Below are positions 57,670 through 64,000 of a DNA stretch of 64,000 nt, one piece after another (the first letter of the stretch is position 1; each line of letters opens with the position of its first letter). The notes beneath the pieces were generated by a model. That model ran no database searches. It was given only the letters and a program-made list of their open reading frames with translations, and was not told where the DNA came from. Origin of the DNA: Streptomyces muensis (GTDB taxonomy: Bacteria; Actinomycetota; Actinomycetes; Streptomycetales; Streptomycetaceae); assembly GCF_021474425.1 (NCBI RefSeq), contig NZ_JAKEIP010000013.1, positions 19,887-83,886 of the forward strand, given 5' to 3'. The position numbers and the translations under genes are program-made.

Positions 57670-57730
57670 TCAACCCCCCGCGGGGGATTTGCGCTCGACT
57701 GTCGGCCGCCCACCGGGATGGACTGGGGGC

Positions 57731-59122
57731 ATGACGACATCTCAGGAAGAGCTGCTCCCCAGCACGCGCAGGGCGCTTCTGCACCGCATCGCCGTGGCCC
57801 AGGCCGAAGGCCGTGCACCCTCGCTGGTCGCCGCGGTGGTGCGGGACGGCAGGGTTGTGTGGCATGGCTCGCGTACCTCGGTGGAGGGGCATGGGCCGGA
57901 TGAGACCGTGCAGTACCGCATCGGCTCGATCACCAAGACCTTCACTGCCGTTCTCGTCCTGCGACTGCGCGACGGGGGCCTGCTCGACCTCGGTGATCCG
58001 CTGGAGAAGCATCTGCCGGGCACGGGTGCGGGGGAGGCCACCATCGCCGAACTGCTCGCGCACACCACCGGGTTGGCGGCCGAGTCGCCGGGTCCCTGGT
58101 GGGAGCGGACGCCAGGATCGCTACGGCCCGAGTTGTCCGACGTGCTGGGAGAGCAGCCCTTCCTGCATCCCTCGGGACGCCGGTTCCACTACTCGAACCC
58201 CGGTTACACGTTGCTGGGCGCACTGGTCGAGAGGCTGAGGGGCGCGGCCTGGGAGGACGTACTCCGGCGAGAAGTGCTCGAACCGCTGGACCTGAACCGC
58301 ACGAGTACGCGCCCGCAGGCGCCGCACGCGGGTGGCTGGGCCGTGCATCCCTGGGCCGATGCGATGCTTCCCGAGCCCAGCGAGGACCTGGGCCGGATGG
58401 CGCCGGCCGGTCAACTGTGGTCGACGACCGCGGATCTGGCGCGGTTCGCCGTCTTTCTGGCCCGGGGTGACGACCGTGTGCTCAGCGCCGGGTCGGTACG
58501 GGAGATGCGGACGCCGGCAGCGCCGCCCGAGGCCTCCGACGTGGCGGACGGAGCGGCCTACGGGCTCGGTATGCAGATCCAGCACAGGGACGGGCGGCTC
58601 CTTGTGGGGCACGGTGGATCGCTGCCGGGCTTTCTGGCGAGCTTGATGATCAGCGTGGAGGACGACGTGGCCGCCGTGGTGCTGGCCAACTGCACTTCCG
58701 GACCGTCGGTCTCCCTCGTCGCGGCCGACCTCGTCCGGATCGTCGCGGAGGCCGAGCCGCGGATCCCCGAGCCCTGGCGACCGATGCATGAAGTCGACGC
58801 GGCGCAACTGGAGTTGGCCGGGCAGTGGTACTGGGGGACCCACGCCGTCGCCCTGCGGCTGACCGCCGACGGACTGGCCTCGCTGGAGCCGCTGTCCGGC
58901 AAAGGGCGCCGCTCACGGTTCCGGCCCAACGGTGACGGCACATGGACAGGCCTGGAGGGCTACTACGCCGGGGAGCTCCTGAAGGCCGTACGGCGCCCGG
59001 ACGGCACCGTGGACCATCTGGACCTCGGGTCGTTCGTCTTCACGCGTCAGCCGTACGACGAGGGGGCTGCAGTGCCGGGCGGAGTGGACCCGGAGGGGTG
59101 GCGGGGGAGCAGTTCGTTCTGA
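57731..59122 (+). CDS. Serine hydrolase of the class C beta-lactamase/DD-peptidase family
   Basis: 463 aa from ATG 57731. Catalytic motifs are SITK (Ser66, Lys69), the YSN tyrosine motif (YSNPGYTLLG) and HGGSLPG in place of KTG. A C-terminal ~110-residue beta domain follows. No signal peptide is seen, so it is probably cytoplasmic and more likely an esterase or peptidase than a beta-lactamase. It converges on a GNAT gene. Confidence 0.82.
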   Translation: MTTSQEELLPSTRRALLHRIAVAQAEGRAPSLVAAVVRDGRVVWHGSRTSVEGHGPDETVQYRIGSITKTFTAVLVLRLRDGGLLDLGDPLEKHLPGTGAGEATIAELLAHTTGLAAESPGPWWERTPGSLRPELSDVLGEQPFLHPSGRRFHYSNPGYTLLGALVERLRGAAWEDVLRREVLEPLDLNRTSTRPQAPHAGGWAVHPWADAMLPEPSEDLGRMAPAGQLWSTTADLARFAVFLARGDDRVLSAGSVREMRTPAAPPEASDVADGAAYGLGMQIQHRDGRLLVGHGGSLPGFLASLMISVEDDVAAVVLANCTSGPSVSLVAADLVRIVAEAEPRIPEPWRPMHEVDAAQLELAGQWYWGTHAVALRLTADGLASLEPLSGKGRRSRFRPNGDGTWTGLEGYYAGELLKAVRRPDGTVDHLDLGSFVFTRQPYDEGAAVPGGVDPEGWRGSSSF

Positions 59123-59130
59123 CGGCTCAG

Positions 59131-59162
59131 CGATGCGCTGTTTCACGTGAAACGGCGCATCG
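59131..59162. terminator. Palindromic terminator with central parS
   Basis: A 32-bp palindrome with a single T-G mismatch, centred on a parS site, between the convergent serine hydrolase and GNAT genes. Confidence 0.75.
59140..59153. promoter_or_regulatory. parS: parS site
   Basis: Perfect GTTTCACGTGAAAC at the centre of the terminator-like palindrome. Confidence 0.9.
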
Positions 59163-59167
59163 CGGTG

Positions 59168-59620
59168 TCACAGCTGGAGCTTGAATCCCACATGTGAGGC
59201 CGTGAAGCCGAGACGCTCATAGAAGCGGTGGGCGTCGGGACGGGCGTTGTCCGAGGTCAGCTGCACCAACTGGCAGTTCTGGCGCCGGGATTCAGCGACC
59301 GCCCACTCCATGAGCTCGGTCCCCAGACCGTTGCCGCGCTCATCGGCATGGACGCGTACGCCTTCGATGAGGGAACGGGTCGCGCCTTTGCGGGACAGCC
59401 CGGGAATGACCGTGAGCTGGAGCGTGCCGACGACACGACCCTCGCGGACAGCGACGATCACGTGCTGGTTCGGGTCGCTGCTGAGCCGCTCCAGTGCGGT
59501 GAGGTAGGGCGTCAGGTCGTCCGGCGACTCGCGTTGGGCGCCCAGGGGATCGTCCGCGAGCATTTCGACGATCGCGGGGACGTCGGCGGCGACAGCGGCG
59601 CGTATCTCCAGAGCTCCCAT
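59168..59620 (-). CDS. GNAT-family N-acetyltransferase
   Basis: 150 aa from ATG 59620 (AGGGTGTGG upstream). The acetyl-CoA motif is EGVRVHADERGNGLGTELMEWAVAESRRQNC (~86-116), followed by LTSDNARPDAHRFYERLGF, closely matching small-molecule or aminoglycoside-type GNATs. The substrate is unknown. It lies 9 bases after the MarR gene in the same direction. Confidence 0.85.
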   Translation of the reverse strand: MGALEIRAAVAADVPAIVEMLADDPLGAQRESPDDLTPYLTALERLSSDPNQHVIVAVREGRVVGTLQLTVIPGLSRKGATRSLIEGVRVHADERGNGLGTELMEWAVAESRRQNCQLVQLTSDNARPDAHRFYERLGFTASHVGFKLQL

Positions 59621-59629
59621 GACCACACC

Positions 59630-60088
59630 CTATGCGGGCACCGGAAGGGACTCCACGACGCGGACCAGGGGGGCGAGTTCGGGGTTCTGCGCGGCCTGGT
59701 CGAGGGCTTCGCGCAGGGCTTTGTCGTTGGTCGGGCGGGCCTCTTGCAGAAGACGGAGGCCTGCTTCGGTGACGTTGGTGTAGATGCCGCGGCGGTCGGT
59801 GGGGCAGAGGTAGCGGGAGAGCAGGCCGCGGTCTTCGAGGCGGGTGACGAGCCGGGTGGTGGCGCTCTGGCTGAGGACGACGGCGTCGGCGACCTGCTTC
59901 ATCTGCAGATGGCCGCCGTCCCCGTCGTGCTGGCGGCTGAGCACGTCGAGCAGGGAGTACTCACGCACGCTCAGGTCATGCCCGCCCTGAAGGGCGCGCT
60001 CGATGTGCGCCTCGATCCTCCCGTGCAGCAGGGAGAGCGCGCACCAGCCCTGGGTGAGGGCGGTGAGCGCGGGGTCCGTCGCTGTCAT
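59630..60088 (-). CDS. MarR-family transcriptional regulator
   Basis: 152 aa from ATG 60088 (GGAGGAATAC upstream). The winged helix region reads LSVREYSLLDVLSRQ, then QMKQVADAVVLSQSATTRLVTRLEDRGLLSRYLCPTDRRGIYTNVTEAG. It diverges from an MFS transporter gene across a 142-bp gap with an inverted repeat, so it probably represses that exporter and itself, released by the exported compound. Confidence 0.88.
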   Translation of the reverse strand: MTATDPALTALTQGWCALSLLHGRIEAHIERALQGGHDLSVREYSLLDVLSRQHDGDGGHLQMKQVADAVVLSQSATTRLVTRLEDRGLLSRYLCPTDRRGIYTNVTEAGLRLLQEARPTNDKALREALDQAAQNPELAPLVRVVESLPVPA

Positions 60089-60150
60089 GGCGTATTCCTC
60101 CGTCCCGGAGCGGCTGAAGCCAGAGTAGAGCAAGGTCGCAATAGCCTGCG

Positions 60151-60175
60151 CTTGCAAATAGAACGCGTCTGCAAG
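60151..60175. promoter_or_regulatory. Probable MarR operator
   Basis: CTTGCA (60151-60156) and TGCAAG (60170-60175) form an inverted repeat in the divergent marR-MFS promoter gap, with a further TGCAA half-site near 60202. Confidence 0.6.
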
Positions 60176-60230
60176 TATTGTCTCCGATCGTAAAGCGCTC
60201 CTGCAATCTTCTGGGAAGGTGTACCCCTTC

Positions 60231-61442
60231 ATGCCTCTCGCGCTTCTGGCCCTCGCGATCGGGGCCTTCGGAATCGGAACGACCGAGTTCGTGATCATGG
60301 GCTTGCTGCCCGAGGTCGCGGGCGACTTCGGGGTCTCCATACCCACCGCCGGCTTTCTGGTGACCGGCTACGCGCTCGGCGTGGTCCTCGGCGCTCCCCT
60401 GATGACCGTGCTCGGCACCAAGGTCTCCCGCAAGCGGATGCTGATGCTGCTGATGGGACTCTTCATCGTCGGCAACCTGCTGTCCGCTCTCGCCCCCGCC
60501 TTCACCGTCATGCTGATCGGCCGCGTGGTCGCCTCGCTCGCCCACGGTGCCTTCTTCGGCATCGGCTCCGTCGTCGCGGCCGATCTGGTCGCCCCGGACA
60601 AGAAGGCCGGAGCCATCGCGATGATGTTCACCGGTCTGACCGTCGCCAACGTCGTCGGCGTCCCGCTGGGGACGTTCGTCGGACAGGCCGCCGGCTGGCG
60701 GATCACCTTCGGCATCGTCGCCGCCCTCGGGCTCGTCGGCCTCGCCGGAATCGCCAAGCTGGTCCCCGACATGCCCAAGCAGCAGGGCGTGCGCCTGCGC
60801 CACGAGCTTGCCGCGTTCAAGAACGCCCAGGTCCTGCTCGCCATGGCGATGACGGTCCTCGGCTTCGGCGGCGTCTTCGCGGCCATCACCTACATCGCGC
60901 CGATGATGACCCATGTCGCAGGCTTCGCCGACGGATCCGTCACCTGGCTGCTGGTCCTGTTCGGACTCGGCATGGTCGGCGGCAACCTCGTCGGCGGCAA
61001 GTACGCCGACCGCGCGCTGATGCCCCTGCTCTACGTCTCCCTGGGCGCCCTCGCCGTCGTGCTCGCGCTCTTCACGCTCACGGCCCACAACAAGGTCCTC
61101 GCGGCCGTCACCATCGCCCTGATCGGCGCCCTGGGCTTCGCCACCGTTCCCCCGCTGCAGAAGCGGGTCCTCGACCAGGCACACGGCGCGCCGACCCTCG
61201 CCTCCGCGGTGAACATCGGCGCCTTCAACCTGGGCAACGCGCTCTCCGCGTGGCTCGGCGGCATCGTCATCGCCGCGGGGTTCGGCTACACGTCCCCCAA
61301 CTGGGTGGGCGCCGCCCTCGCCACGGGCGCGCTGCTGCTCGCCTTCCTCTCGGCCGCCCTGGAGCGCCGCGCCGGAGAGTCCACCGGCACCGTCGTCACG
61401 GGTGCCGCGCCCGTCGAGCAGCGGGCCGTCGTCCACCACTGA
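60231..61442 (+). CDS. MFS exporter (DHA1/AraJ-like)
   Basis: 403 aa from ATG 60231; GTG 60219 is also possible. Twelve membrane helices are visible. The opening LALAIGAFGIGTTEFVIMGLLPEVAGDFGVSIPTAGFLVTGYALGVVLGAPLM is the mark of the AraJ/chloramphenicol-export type DHA1 group. Divergent marR supports drug or metabolite export. The HbpS-like gene follows 96 bases later. Confidence 0.88.
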   Translation: MPLALLALAIGAFGIGTTEFVIMGLLPEVAGDFGVSIPTAGFLVTGYALGVVLGAPLMTVLGTKVSRKRMLMLLMGLFIVGNLLSALAPAFTVMLIGRVVASLAHGAFFGIGSVVAADLVAPDKKAGAIAMMFTGLTVANVVGVPLGTFVGQAAGWRITFGIVAALGLVGLAGIAKLVPDMPKQQGVRLRHELAAFKNAQVLLAMAMTVLGFGGVFAAITYIAPMMTHVAGFADGSVTWLLVLFGLGMVGGNLVGGKYADRALMPLLYVSLGALAVVLALFTLTAHNKVLAAVTIALIGALGFATVPPLQKRVLDQAHGAPTLASAVNIGAFNLGNALSAWLGGIVIAAGFGYTSPNWVGAALATGALLLAFLSAALERRAGESTGTVVTGAAPVEQRAVVHH

Positions 61443-61538
61443 GCCGACCCGAGTGCGGGGTCAGGACTCAGGGCCGCCCCGCACTTCCGGTCCCGTGACA
61501 GTCCACCTCAGCACCACCACACCGCAAGGAGAACTCCT

Positions 61539-61961
61539 GTGAGCACCACCCTCGCCGTCGCGCCCTTGACCACCCGGGACGCCGACGTACTCGTCGAGGC
61601 CGCCCACCGGGCCGCCGAGGCCGCCGGGGTGACGGTCAGCGTCACGATCCTGGACGCCGGAGGCCAGCTGCTCGCCTTCCGGCGGGACGACCGAGCCGTG
61701 CTGATCTCGGGTGAGACCAGCACCCGCAAGGCCTATACGGCACTCCAGCTCGACGCCCCCACCGCCGATCTCGTCGACGCCGTACAGCCCGGTGGGCTCT
61801 TCCACACCCTGCCCACCGCGCTTGACCGACCGCTGCTCTTCATCGCGGGCGGTGTGCCGATCCATCGGGACGGCAGGCTGATCGGCGCGATCGGAGTGGG
61901 CGGCGGAGCGCCCGACCAGGACCACGGGTTCGCGACCACCGCGATCGAGGCACTCGCCTGA
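61539..61961 (+). CDS. GlcG/HbpS-family heme-binding-like protein
   Basis: 140 aa. AHRAAEAAGVTVSVTILDAGGQLLAFRRDDRAVL, then STRKAYTAL, and the closing IGAIGVGGGAPDQDHGFATTAI define the family. There is no signal peptide, unlike secreted HbpS. AAGGAGAAC lies upstream. It is probably cotranscribed with the MFS gene; ligand unknown. Confidence 0.85.
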   Translation: MSTTLAVAPLTTRDADVLVEAAHRAAEAAGVTVSVTILDAGGQLLAFRRDDRAVLISGETSTRKAYTALQLDAPTADLVDAVQPGGLFHTLPTALDRPLLFIAGGVPIHRDGRLIGAIGVGGGAPDQDHGFATTAIEALA

Positions 61962-62028
61962 CGACACCCCTCCGGGTCGCCCCGCCGCGTCCCTCCCTAT
62001 CGCCCCACCGCACCACTGCATCAATGAC

Positions 62029-62061
62029 GAAACGCCGGCCCCGACGGGGGACCGGCGTTTC
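62029..62061. terminator. Bidirectional terminator
   Basis: GAAACGCCGG pairs with CCGGCGTTTC (10 bp) between the convergent HbpS-like and GNAT genes. Confidence 0.75.
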
Positions 62062-62109
62062 CCATGAGCGCTTTCGTCCGCAGCCGAGGAGCTCAGCCGG
62101 CCGAGGAGC

Positions 62110-63048
62110 TCAGCCAGCGGCGACCGTCAGCGGAGCGAACCGCCGCGACCAGTCGCCGGGCAGTTCCGAGAGGCCGGACGTCATGACCGAGTTGAAGGTG
62201 ACGGAGGCCAAGCCGTGCTCCTTCGCCCAGGTCAGCAGCTCCTCTTGGCGTACGTCGATATCGGTGCGCAGCGGTCGGTCGGTATAGGCGGCGAGGGAGG
62301 CGATGAGCGCCTTCGCGGTCTTTGTGTCACGAGCGATCAGTGGGCCCACGACCTGCGTGGCCATGTTGGGCCAGGCACCCGCGTAACCGATGATCCGGCC
62401 GTTCTCCTCGGCCACCCGCAGCTGGTCCAGAAAAGCCGGCAGCCGCGTGATGATGTGCGTGCGATCGGCGCCGAACACCTCCTCGTCAAGCCGGAGGATC
62501 GCGCTGAGATCCTCGGCGGTGGCCGCACGCGTGGCTACCGCCGGCTCCGAGGTACCGGGCCTGAATGTCCCCAGCAGCATCTCCGCCCGGCCGGTCGCCT
62601 TGAAGCCGAGTTCCTCGTAGAGCGGTCGTCCGTACGGCGTCGCGTGCAGCGTCAGCGGTGTCGCACCCATCGCGGAGATGACGTGCTGCATCAACCGGCG
62701 TCCGATGCCCTGGCGGGCGTGACGCTCGGCGACCAGCACCATGCCGATGGCCGCCAGGTCGGGGCGGTCCCGCGGTCCGTACTCCGTGACGACACAGGCG
62801 CTGACGAGTCCGCCGGCGGGGTCATCGATCCCGTAACCCTTCCCGGCTGTCAGCAGAAAGCCCCACTTGTGTTCCTCACGGGGCCAGCCCCGATCCTCGG
62901 ACAAGTCGGCGCAGGCGGTGAGGTCGCGAGGCGTCAGACGGCGGATGGGCAGAGCGGCGAGGGAAGGAGTCGGCACGCAGGTCAGGCTGTCTGACGACCG
63001 CACCGGTCGTCCAGCCGTTTCCGGGGAGACGTACGAGCTTTTGGCCAT
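62110..63048 (-). CDS. GNAT-family N-acetyltransferase (two-domain)
   Basis: Up to 312 aa; GTG 62976 would give 288 aa and is an alternative start. The N-terminal GNAT domain has AIGMVLVAERHARQGIGRRLMQHVI (~101-125) and YEELGFK. The C-terminal half is a second, degenerate GNAT-like domain (RATAEDLSAILRLDEEVFGADRT, GYAGAWPNM). Two-domain proteins of this kind are common in Streptomyces and of unknown substrate. Confidence 0.8.
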   Translation of the reverse strand: MAKSSYVSPETAGRPVRSSDSLTCVPTPSLAALPIRRLTPRDLTACADLSEDRGWPREEHKWGFLLTAGKGYGIDDPAGGLVSACVVTEYGPRDRPDLAAIGMVLVAERHARQGIGRRLMQHVISAMGATPLTLHATPYGRPLYEELGFKATGRAEMLLGTFRPGTSEPAVATRAATAEDLSAILRLDEEVFGADRTHIITRLPAFLDQLRVAEENGRIIGYAGAWPNMATQVVGPLIARDTKTAKALIASLAAYTDRPLRTDIDVRQEELLTWAKEHGLASVTFNSVMTSGLSELPGDWSRRFAPLTVAAG

Positions 63049-63087
63049 GTCATGGTCCAGGGCGTCGCGCGCCGACGGCTGCCGGGT

Positions 63088-63101
63088 GTTTCACGTGAAA
63101 C
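63088..63101. promoter_or_regulatory. parS: parS site
   Basis: Perfect GTTTCACGTGAAAC, about 40 bp before the GNAT start. In the remaining ~550 bp to 63,651 I see no other supported feature; it presumably holds the promoter of the last gene. Confidence 0.9.
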
Positions 63102-63651
63102 ATGGACGAACGCGGGGCGTCCATCACGGCAACTCGGGCTGGAAACGGGGACCGTCGCGTTCGGGCGCAGGAAACCGGCTCGTACATGGGGATGGCTCTG
63201 CGGGAAGCCTGTGAATTGATGTACGGCCGCCGGTAATTGAAGGAAATGCGCCGCGTTCGCCCCTCGCCTCATTCGTGAGGAAGGAAGGGGGGACTTGTGA
63301 TCGGGGCGGCTGCCGGTATGGTCGACTCCGGTTCGTGTCCGAGCTGTGATCGAGGCGCGCAGCGGCGACCGAGCGCAAGGCAATGCAGCCTAATGGGACG
63401 GAGAGATCGAAGACCCGCATTCTCGGTTATGCGGCCGAGCGTCCACACGCGATGGGATGCTGCGGTGAGAGTACTGCGGCCAATGTCACACTCTCGCCCT
63501 ACTTGTCCGTACGGGGTGTGAATACGGGTTCAATGTCGCCGCATTGGTTGTGGCAACGAACGGGGAATGCAAGCCGTCGCGGGGGAAGCAGGCACCTTCC
63601 GATCAAGGAAGTGCGCAGACCGACCGAAAGATGTTCGAGGCGAGGCACACC

Positions 63652-64000
63652 ATGGACGCTCCGACCACCACGTCGGCCGACAACGGCACTTCCGGCGGCG
63701 GGGGCGGCTGGTTCACGCCGCGCAAGCAGCCGACGACGACTCCGGGCAGCGAGCAGGAGACGGCCGAGGGCAGCCGCTTGGCGGCGATGCGCCCGGTGGG
63801 CAGGACGGCGGCAGCCAACGACCCGGAGCCGCCGCCTCAGGACGGCACACAGCCCACCATGCCGGCCACCCCAGCAGAAGCCACAGCCCCCGACCCCGGC
63901 TCCGTGCCCGCCACGCCGGTGCCGAGTCGGCGCCAGGCCCCTGAGCCGGAGACACCGGCAGCGATATCGCCCCCCGACACACCCGTCCCCAGCCCCATAC
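63652..64000 (+). CDS. N-terminus of a Pro/Thr-rich protein, cut by the window edge
   Basis: The frame from ATG 63652 (GAGGCGAGG upstream; ATG 63631 in frame) stays open to the end, 116 codons. It reads MDAPTTTSADNGTSGGGGGWFTPRKQ and continues as a Pro/Ala/Thr-rich disordered segment. In Streptomyces such leaders often precede a membrane sensor kinase or other large membrane protein, but nothing here identifies the domain. Codon use is strongly GC-third and coding-like. Confidence 0.65.
   Translation, partial: MDAPTTTSADNGTSGGGGGWFTPRKQPTTTPGSEQETAEGSRLAAMRPVGRTAAANDPEPPPQDGTQPTMPATPAEATAPDPGSVPATPVPSRRQAPEPETPAAISPPDTPVPSPI

Overview
This window is a Streptomyces (high-GC actinomycete) chromosome around its replication origin, with an integrated plasmid-like element at the left edge. 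The assignment rests on very high GC with GC-rich third codon positions, and on the canonical actinomycete origin order: gyrA-gyrB, a DciA/DUF721 gene, recF, gnd, dnaN, oriC, dnaA, rpmH, rnpA, yidD, yidC, jag, rsmG, parA, parB. It is supported by many GTTTCACGTGAAAC parS sites, a Streptomyces SigR-type promoter before trxBA, and SCO3897- and SCO3933-type proteins.

Region 1 (1 to about 9,337) is most of an AICE (actinomycete integrative and conjugative element, pSAM2/SLP1 type). In order it carries a NERD-domain protein, a GntR/KorSA-type repressor facing a promoter with phased TCTAGA operators, an SCO3933-family protein, an FtsK/TraSA-type translocase, several small proteins including Spd-type spread proteins and two CxxC proteins, a C5-cytosine methyltransferase, a rolling-circle (HUH) replication initiator, Xis and a tyrosine integrase. 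The integrase abuts the 3' end of a tRNA-Ile(GAT) gene, the evident attB. The left end of the element lies outside the window.

Region 2 (9,338 to 28,200) is the replication core: tRNA-Ile, a DUF3566 protein, both gyrase subunits, DciA-like, RecF, 6-phosphogluconate dehydrogenase, DnaN, a ~0.5-kb oriC full of DnaA boxes, DnaA, the rpmH-rnpA-yidD-yidC-jag-rsmG operon and parAB. The DnaA here is only 438 aa: the long domain II usual in Streptomyces is almost absent.

Region 3 (28,300 to 43,900) holds a GNAT protein, the SigR-type trxBA pair, sigM with its zinc-finger anti-sigma factor, a membrane pseudokinase, murJ, a DUF6049 membrane protein, the CCA-adding enzyme, an LppU/SCO3897 protein, an MFS transporter and inositol-phosphate synthase.

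Region 4 (43,900 to 64,000) carries a PadR regulator, a bifunctional penicillin-binding protein, a GT87 mannosyltransferase-like protein, an alanine-racemase-like protein with FemX (peptidoglycan bridge), the rpsF-ssb-rpsR-rplI operon, a MATE exporter, dnaB preceded by its own DnaA-box cluster, a serine hydrolase, two GNAT proteins, a divergent MarR/MFS pair, an HbpS-like protein and the start of a disordered protein cut by the right edge.

Twelve perfect parS sites and one near-perfect site were found, all to the right of 25.8 kb. Several are embedded in long perfect palindromes or in terminator-like hairpins between convergent genes.
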